Part shown: piece by piece, positions 1 through 5,546 of the stretch
How positions within the stretch are numbered: the first letter of the stretch is position 1
How the letters are laid out: each line of letters begins with the position of its first letter
DNA from: an uncultured Polaribacter sp.
GTDB taxonomy: Bacteria; Bacteroidota; Bacteroidia; Flavobacteriales; Flavobacteriaceae
Direction: 5' to 3'
Length of the DNA: 5,546 bases
NCBI GenBank assembly: GCA_913050305.1
Contig: CAJXAS010000118.1
Coordinates: 1-5,546, forward strand
The notes under the pieces: generated by a model
Databases searched by the model: none
Seen by the model: only the letters and a program-made list of their open reading frames with translations
What the model was told of the DNA's origin: nothing
Translations under genes and position numbers: made by a program

Positions 1-70
1 AACTAATAAAGATTACTATTTTCATAATATGGGAACCAATAGTACCTCCAAAAAAACATTTTAACTTATA

Positions 71-88
71 AATAATTACAATAATTAC
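71..88. repeat. 9-bp tandem duplication AATAATTAC x2
   Basis: Two perfect tandem copies of AATAATTAC lie at 71-79 and 80-88, about 80 bp upstream of the possible -7 element of the export operon. They are seen directly. Their role is unknown: they could be a binding site for a regulator, but in sequence this AT-rich a chance duplication is quite possible. Confidence 0.45.
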
Positions 89-167
89 AATTTAAAATCA
101 TTTATAATTAAAAATTGTCATCTATTACAAAAATTAGATAGCTAAATAAAATTGAGCTTTAAATATT

Positions 168-175
168 TAGTTTTG
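168..175 (+). promoter_or_regulatory. possible Bacteroidota -7 element TAGTTTTG
   Basis: TAGTTTTG matches the TAnnTTTG -7 consensus of the Bacteroidota primary sigma factor and lies about 30 bp before the ATG of the export lipoprotein gene, a reasonable leader length. The nearest upstream TTG (152-154) leaves only 13 bp between the elements, shorter than the usual spacing of roughly 17-23, so the -33 match is poor. It would drive both export genes as one transcript. No strong Shine-Dalgarno precedes the ATG, which is normal in this phylum. Confidence 0.3.
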
Positions 176-204
176 TACTTCCGACTTTGATTTAAATAGC
201 CCAA

Positions 205-996
205 ATGCCTGATAAAATAACAGATTTTTTACTCCTCCTTGTCATCAGCATCTTATTAAGTGCTTGTGCAACCAAGAAAGATCTTTATTATTTTCAAGGA
301 GCTAACACCTCTAAATCATTAAAAATTTTATCTACCAGTAAAGTAATTCAGTATGAAACCACAACCATACAACCAAATGATATTTTATCTGTTAGAATTG
401 ATGCTTCTGTTATGGAGTCCGCAGAACCTTACAACCTCTCTTATGGAGTAAATAATTCTAATAATATAGAGATGAAGAAGCTAACCGGATACTTGGTAAC
501 AATTGATGGTACGATAAAATTACCAATTCTAGGTATTATTAAGGTAGCTAACAAAACTATTAATGAACTGGAATTGTCTTTAGTAAAACTTTTAGAAGAA
601 GGTAATCACCTTCTTCAGCCTTTTGTAAATATTCGCTTGTTAAATGGAAAAGTAACCATTTTAGGAGAAGTAAGGAATCCTGGAACATATACGTTTCTTG
701 AACCGATTCTAACTATACCACAAGCGCTAGGGTATGCAGGTGATTTGACCATAGACGGCAAACGTACTGACATCTTGTTAATTAGAGAAGTTAAAGGAAA
801 TAGAATAATGAAAAGTATAGACTTAACAGCCACCGATTGGATGAACGATGCAACGTACTATGTAAAACCCAATGATGTACTTGTAGTGCGTCCGAATTTC
901 CGAAAAGTACAATCAACGGGTATCATTAGGAACATTACAAACTTAATTTCTACTGTGAGTATTATTATAACTGCTATTTTTTTAATAAGAAGATAA
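205..996 (+). CDS. Wza-type polysaccharide export outer-membrane lipoprotein
   Basis: This 263-residue protein is an outer-membrane polysaccharide export (OPX) protein, through which capsule or exopolysaccharide leaves the cell. Residues 1-21 form a lipoprotein signal: a short N-region with one lysine, a hydrophobic run, and the lipobox LSAC with Cys21. The polysaccharide-export domain runs from about 50 to 145 (IQPNDILSVRI at 55-65; GYLVTIDGTIKLPILG at 95-110). An SLBB-type beta-grasp domain follows at about 149-230 (KVTILGEVRNPGTYTF at 149-164; YVKPNDVLVVRP at 219-230). Residues 246-261 form a hydrophobic C-terminal helix, the position of the membrane-spanning helix of E. coli Wza. At 263 residues it is shorter than E. 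coli Wza (about 380), as is common in Bacteroidota. The start is the first ATG after the in-frame stop at 193-195. It is 9 bp upstream of the kinase gene, its expected partner. The family assignment is firm; the exported glycan is unknown. Confidence 0.93.
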   Translation: MPDKITDFLLLLVISILLSACATKKDLYYFQGANTSKSLKILSTSKVIQYETTTIQPNDILSVRIDASVMESAEPYNLSYGVNNSNNIEMKKLTGYLVTIDGTIKLPILGIIKVANKTINELELSLVKLLEEGNHLLQPFVNIRLLNGKVTILGEVRNPGTYTFLEPILTIPQALGYAGDLTIDGKRTDILLIREVKGNRIMKSIDLTATDWMNDATYYVKPNDVLVVRPNFRKVQSTGIIRNITNLISTVSIIITAIFLIRR

Positions 997-1005
997 ATAC
1001 AGACC

Positions 1006-3330
1006 ATGTTAGAACCCGTATCTTTTAGCAAAGCACAAGACATAGAACCTCCTAAAGATTTTAAAGAATTATTTTTAAAATACTTTTACTTCTGGCCTTG
1101 GTTTGTTTTAGGACTTTCTATAGCACTAGCCAGCTCTTATTTTTACATTAATAGTGCCACTGTAATTTATACAACAAACGCTAGAATAAAAATTATTAAT
1201 GAAAAATCGATTCCAGAATCATTTATGGAAGTATCGATAGTATTTGATAAACCTAAAATAAATATAGAAAATGAAATTGCAGTTTTAAAGTCTTACCGAC
1301 TAACGGAAGAGGTAGTAAGAGCGTTAGATTTAAATATTAATTATTCACATGAAGGTCTTATAAATAGGAATACAATAAAAAATACCCCTTTTAAGGTTGA
1401 GTACAAGTTTAATAAAGACAGTATTAAGACAGCTTTAAATTTTAAAATAACCATTGAAGAGGCGGGTTATACAATTAAAAAAGAGGATACAGAAGAAGTA
1501 ATTTATACCAATAATTTTTGGTTTGATAGTGATAATGAAAATTTTCCAATTCAAATCAGTCCCAAAAATAACTTCAATATTACTGAATTAAAAAAGGAAA
1601 ATTATTTTGTAAGTATCAACCCCATAAAAACTACCACAAAAATATATATAAATAAAATTAAAATCATCTCAGATGATGAAAAAGCTAATATTATAATATT
1701 AAGTTTAGATGGTTACAATAGTCTACAAAACGAATTAATATTAAATACGCTGATTACAGTCTATGATAATGATGGAATTAGAGATCGAAAAGAAATCTCA
1801 AAACGCACATTTTCTTTTATAGATGAACGCTTAGAATACTTACTCTCAGATCTAGAAATTATTGAGAAAAATAAAAAAGAATACAAAACATCTAATAAAA
1901 TTAGTTACAGAAGAAATGACGCAAGCATTGCTAGTAATGAGCGACTATCTAAAGATAACACTTTATTTGAAATAGAAAGTCAGTTGCTACTCTTAGAAGA
2001 TATAAAAAATTTAATTTTTAGCAATAAAAGTTCAGAATTTCAGCTTTTACCGTCGAATATTGGGTTAACAAATTCAAACATAAATTCTCTAATTGATAAC
2101 TTTAATAATTCTGTACTCGAAGTTTATGAGTACAAACAAAGTGCAGGAGAAAACAATCCAAAATTAAAACTATTAAAAGCAACTATTCTAGAAGTTAAAC
2201 GCAATATTATTAATTCTACAGACGGATATGCACAGCAATTAAAAACTTCATTAAAACAAATCAAGAAAGCACAAATTATTACAAATAGTACTTTTGCAGA
2301 GATACCAAAGAAAGAAAATATTTTGCGAACAATAGAGCGTAAACAAGAATTAAAAGAAAATTTATATATGATGCTGCTGCGTAAACGAGAGGAAGCAGCC
2401 ATAAAATTTGGAATTACAACATCCAATGTAAAAGTGATAGACTTCGGCATCACCGAAACTCTCCCAAATACATCAAATAAAGAAATTTATTTGATTGCCT
2501 TAGTCATTGGACTCCTTATCCCTTTTGTAATTATATATTTGCTGTTTTTATTAAATTCAAAGATTTTTGAAAGTAAGGATATCACAGCCGTTACAAAAGA
2601 AATTCCAATACTATTTGAAATTCCTTTATTTAAAAACGAACAACTAAAGAACTTAACCGAAAAAGCGCACCAACAAGAAGTTTTTAGAACTTTAATGTAT
2701 AATACCTTATTTATAAAACCAAAAGGAACCGAAGGTAGTGGAACTTCCATATTAGTAACGTCCTCTATTTCAGGAGAAGGAAAGACATTCATAGCTATAA
2801 ATTTAGCAAAATCCTTGGCTGAAAAAGGTAAAAAGGTAGTTCTTCTAGGAGGAGATCTTAGAAATCCAAAAATCCATAAATTCTTAAACCTAGAAAAAAC
2901 AGGAAAAGGAATTGTTAACTATGTGCTCGATTCACAATTAAATATTAATGAAATAACAACTTCTTTTTCTGAGAATGTCTCGTCATTTGATATTATATTT
3001 AGTGGAATAGTGCCGTCAATACCTACGACTATTTTAGCAAACCCACGTTTTGAAACTTTGATATCTAAACTTAAAAACAAATATGATTATGTAGTCATAG
3101 ACTCTGCACCCACACAATTAGTATCAGATACATTGGTCTTTGCAGAAAATGCAGATATAACACTACTTGTGACACGGTTTAGATATACAGATAAAAAAAT
3201 GATTAGCTTTTCTACGAAATTAGCAAAAGAACGCAAGCTAAAGAATATGGCGTATGTAATCAATGGTATGAAAAAAAGTAGTATTGGTTATGGTTATGGT
3301 TATGGAGGTGCTCAAGAAAAGAAAAAATGA
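1006..3330 (+). CDS. Wzc-type chain-length determinant / tyrosine autokinase
   Basis: This 774-residue inner-membrane protein sets polysaccharide chain length and couples polymerisation to export, using a cytoplasmic BY-kinase that autophosphorylates on C-terminal tyrosines. A Wzz domain starts near residue 18, with TM1 at about 30-48. A long periplasmic region follows, with charged helical, probably coiled-coil stretches near 265-295 and 385-450, a GNVR-type segment at about 434-466 (LYMMLLRKREEAAI) and TM2 at about 494-516. The kinase domain shows Walker A (SGEGKT, 589-594, Lys593), Walker A' (GGDLRNP, 615-621, Asp617) and Walker B (YVVIDSAP, 695-702, Asp699). The tail GYGYGYGG (761-768) offers three tyrosines, a modest cluster. 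One oddity: the E-x2-R-x2-R motif reads EVFRTLM (558-564), with Met564 replacing the second Arg. ATG 1006 lies 9 bp after the lipoprotein gene stop, so the two are probably co-transcribed. The opposing phosphatase is not in this window. Confidence 0.94.
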   Translation: MLEPVSFSKAQDIEPPKDFKELFLKYFYFWPWFVLGLSIALASSYFYINSATVIYTTNARIKIINEKSIPESFMEVSIVFDKPKINIENEIAVLKSYRLTEEVVRALDLNINYSHEGLINRNTIKNTPFKVEYKFNKDSIKTALNFKITIEEAGYTIKKEDTEEVIYTNNFWFDSDNENFPIQISPKNNFNITELKKENYFVSINPIKTTTKIYINKIKIISDDEKANIIILSLDGYNSLQNELILNTLITVYDNDGIRDRKEISKRTFSFIDERLEYLLSDLEIIEKNKKEYKTSNKISYRRNDASIASNERLSKDNTLFEIESQLLLLEDIKNLIFSNKSSEFQLLPSNIGLTNSNINSLIDNFNNSVLEVYEYKQSAGENNPKLKLLKATILEVKRNIINSTDGYAQQLKTSLKQIKKAQIITNSTFAEIPKKENILRTIERKQELKENLYMMLLRKREEAAIKFGITTSNVKVIDFGITETLPNTSNKEIYLIALVIGLLIPFVIIYLLFLLNSKIFESKDITAVTKEIPILFEIPLFKNEQLKNLTEKAHQQEVFRTLMYNTLFIKPKGTEGSGTSILVTSSISGEGKTFIAINLAKSLAEKGKKVVLLGGDLRNPKIHKFLNLEKTGKGIVNYVLDSQLNINEITTSFSENVSSFDIIFSGIVPSIPTTILANPRFETLISKLKNKYDYVVIDSAPTQLVSDTLVFAENADITLLVTRFRYTDKKMISFSTKLAKERKLKNMAYVINGMKKSSIGYGYGYGGAQEKKK

Positions 3331-3517
3331 TATCACTTTTAATAAATAACCAAAGTTGGCCGATTGCATTTGAATATTGTCTAAGGAAAAAAAATCAAGG
3401 CTAATTTGAGAAAATTGATTATCGCATAATATTAACAATAAGAAAGGTATAAATAAATTGAATAGGAAAAATTTACCATATGCCTTCCACTTTGTAAATA
3501 TTCTAAATACTTAGTTT
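3331..3517. other. convergent intergenic region
   Basis: This 187-bp AT-rich stretch separates the stops of the kinase gene (+) and the fibre-like gene (-). Two tiny plus-strand frames are visible. One of 25 codons starts at ATG 3327 and overlaps the kinase stop as ATGA (stop 3402-3404). The other has 18 codons and starts at TTG 3458, after an AGAAAGG purine run (stop 3512-3514). Neither is recognisable, and either could be chance or the remnant of a lost downstream gene. No strong GC-rich terminator hairpin is present. Confidence 0.6.
3387..3420 (-). terminator. weak candidate terminator of the fibre-like gene
   Basis: Read on the minus strand, AATCAA (3420-3415) and TTGATT (3398-3393) can pair as a 6-bp stem around a 16-nt loop. 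The distal arm runs into a tract of eight T (3394-3387). It begins about 97 bp past the stop of the fibre-like gene, the right side for ending that transcript. The stem is short and AT-rich with a large loop, so it would be a weak intrinsic terminator at best. Confidence 0.2.
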
Positions 3518-5546
3518 TTAATAAAAATAATCAAACTGTATTCTATCAGAAACAGTTATATCATAATCTCCATTATTAGAAGAAATATAGGTTAAGGTAG
3601 TACCTGACCAAGAATAAGCAGTATTACTAATTCTAATTCCATTTATATACATTTTTACTTTACTATTAGCCGATGGAACTTGTGATAAAGTGAAAGTTGT
3701 TTGAGATGCCGTAGCAGTAAATTCATCATCTACTTCTGTTACAGAAACAGCCGCTACTGCCCAGCTCGCTACACCAGCTTCATCAGATGTTAAAACTTTA
3801 CCAACTGCAGGAGCACCACCCGTGATTTTTAATAAGACTGTTTCAACAGTACCATTAACTGTTAAATCTCCTAAAGTACCTACTGAAGTTAAAGATGACC
3901 CTACTACAGTTGCGTTTAATGCAGTTCCTGTTAATGTTTCAGCTACTGCCGTTACAGTTATATCTAAACTACCATCAAAATCTACTCCATTGATCTTTTT
4001 TGTTACAGCTAATTTTGTTGCTGTTCCTGCAGTTAGACCTGAAGCTATTCCTGTAATATTTGTTCCAACTAAAACCGTTGGAGTTCCTAAAGCTGGAGTT
4101 ACCAAAGTTGGGGAAGTTGCAAAAACAGCAGAACCAGTTCCTGTCTCATCTGTAACTGCACCTGATAAATTTGCAGAAGTAAATGACCCCAAAGAAGCAG
4201 CGTTCCCTAAAGAAGTAACCATTCCAGTTAAATCAGCATTCGTAGCATTATTTCCATCCAATTTTTGAACAGCTTCTAGTAAATTATCTGTTGCACTAAT
4301 AGTACCAGCTCCACTTGTAAATCCCGTTAATACTTTACCAATAACTGCTGAATTAGACAAAGTAGTTGCATTACCACTACTTGTAACTTCTCCTGTTAAA
4401 TTGGCGTTGGTAACAACCGTGGTGGTATTCCCAGTTGAAGTAACCATCCCAGTTAAATTCGCATTGGTCGTTACATTCCCTGCCATTAAACCTGAAGCTA
4501 TTCCCGTAATATTTGTTCCAACTAAAACCGTTGGAGTTCCTAAAGCTGGAGTTACCAAAGTTGGGGAAGTTGCAAAAACAGCAGAACCAGTTCCTGTCTC
4601 ATCTGTAACTGCACCTGATAAATTTGCAGAAGTAAATGACCCCAAAGAAGCAGCGTTCCCTAAAGAAGTAACCATTCCAGTTAAATCAGCATTCGTAGCA
4701 TTATTTCCATCCAATTTTTGAACAGCTTCTAGTAAATTATCTGTTGCACTAATAGTACCAGCTCCACTTGTAAATCCCGTTAATACTTTACCAATAACCG
4801 ATGAATTATTTAATGTAACTACTCCGGTGTTATCTATTATGGCTTCGCCTGATAACGTTACTTCCGCTGCTTGGTTAGTTCCGTCTCCTAAATAAATCTT
4901 TCCATCAGCCAAGGTATTGATGGCTGTTACTTCTGTATCTACATAATTCTTAGTCGCTGCATCTTGTGATGATAAAGGATCGGCAACGCCTGTTAGGTTT
5001 TTTCCTCCAAGAGCCACATTTACCGTTGCTGCTGCAAATCCACTTAATGGAATGTTTGTCTTATCTAACTTCGCATCAGTAACATTAGCATCTAATAGTT
5101 TTGCTGTTGTTACATTCGCGTCAGCTATCTTAGCAGTAGTTACATTTGCATTTTTAATTTTAGCCGTTTCTACAGCAGCATTGGCTAAATCTCCAACTAC
5201 AATAGTTCCGTCAGCTATCATTGAACTTACCACTTGGCTCGCACCAATTGTACTCACACCAGCGTTATCAATAGTAACATTTCCTGTTAATGTCACTTCT
5301 GAAGCTACATTACTAACGTTTCCTAAATATACTTTTCCGTCAGCTAGAGTATTTATTTCTAAATCTGCTGCGGTAGCTCTTATTACTTCTTCTGAAATTG
5401 AAGTAGTATTTGCATCTTCAGCAGATTTAGCTCTTGCCTCCTCATTAGAAACTGCAGTAGCATTTGCATCTTCAGCAGATTTAGCTCTTGCCTCCTCATT
5501 AGAAATTGAAGTAGCATTTGCCTGTTCAGCAGCGGTAGCTCTTGTT
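3518..5546 (-). CDS. phage tail-fibre-like repetitive surface/fibre protein, 5' end missing
   Basis: The frame is open from the right edge to the TAA at 3520-3518, giving 675 codons; the true start is outside the window. A GTG at 5296 is an internal valine (SEVTLTG), not a start. From the N-terminal side the modules are: 18-residue coil repeats (ARAKSAEDANAT), an INTLADGK-YLG-EVTL module, four decapeptides (ANVTTAKIAD type), DAATKNYVD (4937-4966), a second INTLADGK module, two near-identical modules containing TSPTLVTPALGTP, a segment with SSLTSVGTLGDLTVNG, GKVLTSDEAGVASW (3761-3802), and a C-terminal domain (about 3521-3721) with MYINGIRI and ending DRIQFDYFY. From general knowledge, such modules are typical of bacteriophage tail fibres and similar extended, often trimeric, fibres in Bacteroidota genomes. 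No S74 chaperone or type IX sorting domain is seen in this part. It could be a prophage or tail-like-particle fibre, or a chromosomal adhesin. Its role as a binding fibre is inferred. Confidence 0.8.
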   Translation of the reverse strand, partial: TRATAAEQANATSISNEEARAKSAEDANATAVSNEEARAKSAEDANTTSISEEVIRATAADLEINTLADGKVYLGNVSNVASEVTLTGNVTIDNAGVSTIGASQVVSSMIADGTIVVGDLANAAVETAKIKNANVTTAKIADANVTTAKLLDANVTDAKLDKTNIPLSGFAAATVNVALGGKNLTGVADPLSSQDAATKNYVDTEVTAINTLADGKIYLGDGTNQAAEVTLSGEAIIDNTGVVTLNNSSVIGKVLTGFTSGAGTISATDNLLEAVQKLDGNNATNADLTGMVTSLGNAASLGSFTSANLSGAVTDETGTGSAVFATSPTLVTPALGTPTVLVGTNITGIASGLMAGNVTTNANLTGMVTSTGNTTTVVTNANLTGEVTSSGNATTLSNSAVIGKVLTGFTSGAGTISATDNLLEAVQKLDGNNATNADLTGMVTSLGNAASLGSFTSANLSGAVTDETGTGSAVFATSPTLVTPALGTPTVLVGTNITGIASGLTAGTATKLAVTKKINGVDFDGSLDITVTAVAETLTGTALNATVVGSSLTSVGTLGDLTVNGTVETVLLKITGGAPAVGKVLTSDEAGVASWAVAAVSVTEVDDEFTATASQTTFTLSQVPSANSKVKMYINGIRISNTAYSWSGTTLTYISSNNGDYDITVSDRIQFDYFY
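4034..4345 (-). repeat. 312-bp near-identical direct repeat, C-terminal copy
   Basis: This block encodes 104 residues (VIGKVLTGF through GIASGL) identical to those encoded at 4487-4798. By eye, only two bases differ over 312 bp (4036 versus 4489 and 4052 versus 4505), and both are silent. The copies are offset by exactly 453 bp (151 codons), so the duplication keeps the frame. Silent sites have not diverged, which points to recent duplication or gene conversion rather than selection on protein sequence alone. Confidence 0.95.
4355..4468 (-). repeat. 57-bp tandem pair encoding NANLTG-VTS-GN repeats
   Basis: Two 19-residue units lie in tandem between the large copies: TNANLTGMVTSTGNTTTVV and TNANLTGEVTSSGNATTLS. 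A related TNADLTGMVTSLGN opens part of each 312-bp copy, so this is a recurring short building block, probably one turn or arm of a repetitive beta structure. The structural reading is inference. Confidence 0.8.
4487..4798 (-). repeat. 312-bp near-identical direct repeat, N-terminal copy
   Basis: This is the partner of the block at 4034-4345, with the same 104-residue product and the TSPTLVTPALGTP core. The 141 bp between the copies (4346-4486) are not part of the match and encode short NLTGMVTS and NLTGEVTS repeats. Recombination between the copies would delete or add 151 residues in frame. Confidence 0.95.
4796..4921 (-). repeat. INTLADGK module, second copy
   Basis: About 42 residues beginning INTLADGKIYLG and continuing AAEVTLSG, then IIDNTGVVTLNN. 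It aligns without gaps to the copy at 5231-5356. The two are clearly diverged, unlike the 312-bp pair, so this duplication is older. The module leads directly into the first of the large repeats. Confidence 0.85.
5060..5179 (-). repeat. four decapeptide (30-bp) tandem repeats
   Basis: The encoded units are AAVETAKIKN, ANVTTAKIAD, ANVTTAKLLD and ANVTDAKLDK. The Ala-Asn-Val-Thr-x-Ala-Lys pattern every ten residues is common in phage tail fibres and extended surface fibres. The units are followed by a Gly/Ala-rich linker and the DAATKNYVD motif. Confidence 0.85.
5231..5356 (-). repeat. INTLADGK module, first copy
   Basis: About 42 residues starting INTLADGKVYLG, then SEVTLTG, TIDNAGVSTIG and SQVV. 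It matches the module at 4796-4921 with no gaps and begins 435 bp (145 codons) before it in reading order. It follows the coil repeats immediately and may mark the transition from helical shaft to beta-rich fibre. Confidence 0.85.
5349..5546 (-). repeat. 54-bp tandem repeats encoding 18-residue coil units, running off the edge
   Basis: Units lie at 5511-5546 (partial), 5457-5510, 5403-5456 and 5349-5402 (diverged; its last bases overlap the following module). The two middle units are nearly identical in DNA. They encode ANATSISNEEARAKSAED-type sequence, rich in Ala and Glu with alternating charges and predicted to be helical. A period of 18 equals 7+11, which suits a nearly straight, probably trimeric coiled coil. 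The array probably continues beyond the window. Confidence 0.9.

Larger units (their letters stand above)
1..204. other. AT-rich upstream region, left edge
   Basis: This stretch is very AT-rich and lacks a convincing complete gene. Two plus-strand frames stay open from the left edge for about 20 codons (stops at 62-64 and 69-71), so the tail of an upstream gene could end here. On the minus strand an ATG at 25-23 opens a frame reading MKIVIFIS to the edge, which resembles the start of many cytoplasmic enzymes, including glycosyltransferases, but eight residues cannot identify it. About 130 bp of apparently non-coding sequence separates these from the export lipoprotein gene and would carry its promoter. 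The upstream neighbour and its strand cannot be decided from this window. Confidence 0.5.

Noticed and set aside
615..1043. Minus-strand open frames opposite the export lipoprotein gene
   Set aside because: Both are short, overlap a clear OPX lipoprotein gene and show no domain or plausible start context.
2124..2792. Minus-strand open frames opposite the kinase gene
   Set aside because: They lie wholly inside a confidently identified gene, have no recognisable motifs and look like chance frames.
3481..3517. Hairpin near AAATATT as a bidirectional terminator between the convergent genes
   Set aside because: Only a short AT palindrome is present, without a GC-rich stem, so it is not a credible terminator.
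3822..4268. Long plus-strand open frame opposite the fibre-like gene
   Set aside because: It is a Val/Pro/Lys-rich mirror of the Thr/Ala/Gly-rich repeats on the minus strand; the minus-strand frame is longer, has recognisable modules and shows silent-only differences between its copies.
4401..4721. Second plus-strand open frame with nearly the same sequence as the previous one
   Set aside because: It is the antisense shadow of the other 312-bp copy; its similarity to the first shadow only reflects the duplication of the real gene.
5294..5296. GTG at 5296 as the start of the minus-strand protein
   Set aside because: The frame stays open for 83 more codons to the window edge with matching repeat modules, and the Val sits inside an SEVTLTG motif that recurs as AEVTLSG at the second module.
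5349..5546. CRISPR-like array of regular direct repeats
   Set aside because: The units are contiguous 54-bp coding repeats in one open frame, with no unique spacers between short palindromic repeats.

Overview
The window looks like a piece of chromosome from an AT-rich member of the Bacteroidota, most likely a flavobacterium. The evidence is the low GC, the two exopolysaccharide/capsule export genes in the form typical of that phylum (a small Wza-type lipoprotein followed by a fused Wzz-kinase protein with a Gly-Tyr tail), the lack of a strong Shine-Dalgarno before the genes, and a TAnnTTTG-like element upstream. This is inference from style; no rRNA or other phylogenetic marker is present.

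Layout. Positions 1-204 are AT-rich and mostly non-coding, with a 9-bp tandem duplication and a possible promoter element. Positions 205-3330 (+) hold a two-gene unit separated by 9 bp: an outer-membrane polysaccharide export lipoprotein (205-996) and an inner-membrane chain-length determinant/tyrosine autokinase (1006-3330). Together they would form the trans-envelope export machine of a Wzx/Wzy-type pathway: the kinase polymer-length regulator in the inner membrane docks to the outer-membrane lipoprotein channel. Glycosyltransferases, flippase, polymerase and the cognate phosphatase are not in the window. Positions 3331-3517 are a convergent intergenic stretch.

Positions 3518-5546 (-) are the C-terminal 675 codons of a very repetitive protein whose start lies beyond the right edge. 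It is built from modules familiar from bacteriophage tail fibres and related surface fibres of Bacteroidota: 18-residue Ala/Glu-rich coil repeats, decapeptide repeats, a DAATKNYVD motif, Thr/Gly-rich modules with TSPTLVTPALGTP, and a C-terminal domain with MYINGIRI. Two internal 312-bp copies differ at only two silent positions, so they were duplicated or homogenised recently.

The best targets for a second look are this fibre-like gene and its recombination-prone repeats next to a capsule/EPS export locus, and a missing arginine in the kinase's E-x2-R-x2-R oligomerisation motif. I did not find a clearly new multi-gene system; the fibre gene is cut by the window edge, so its N-terminus and its neighbours would decide whether it is a prophage fibre or a cell-surface adhesin.
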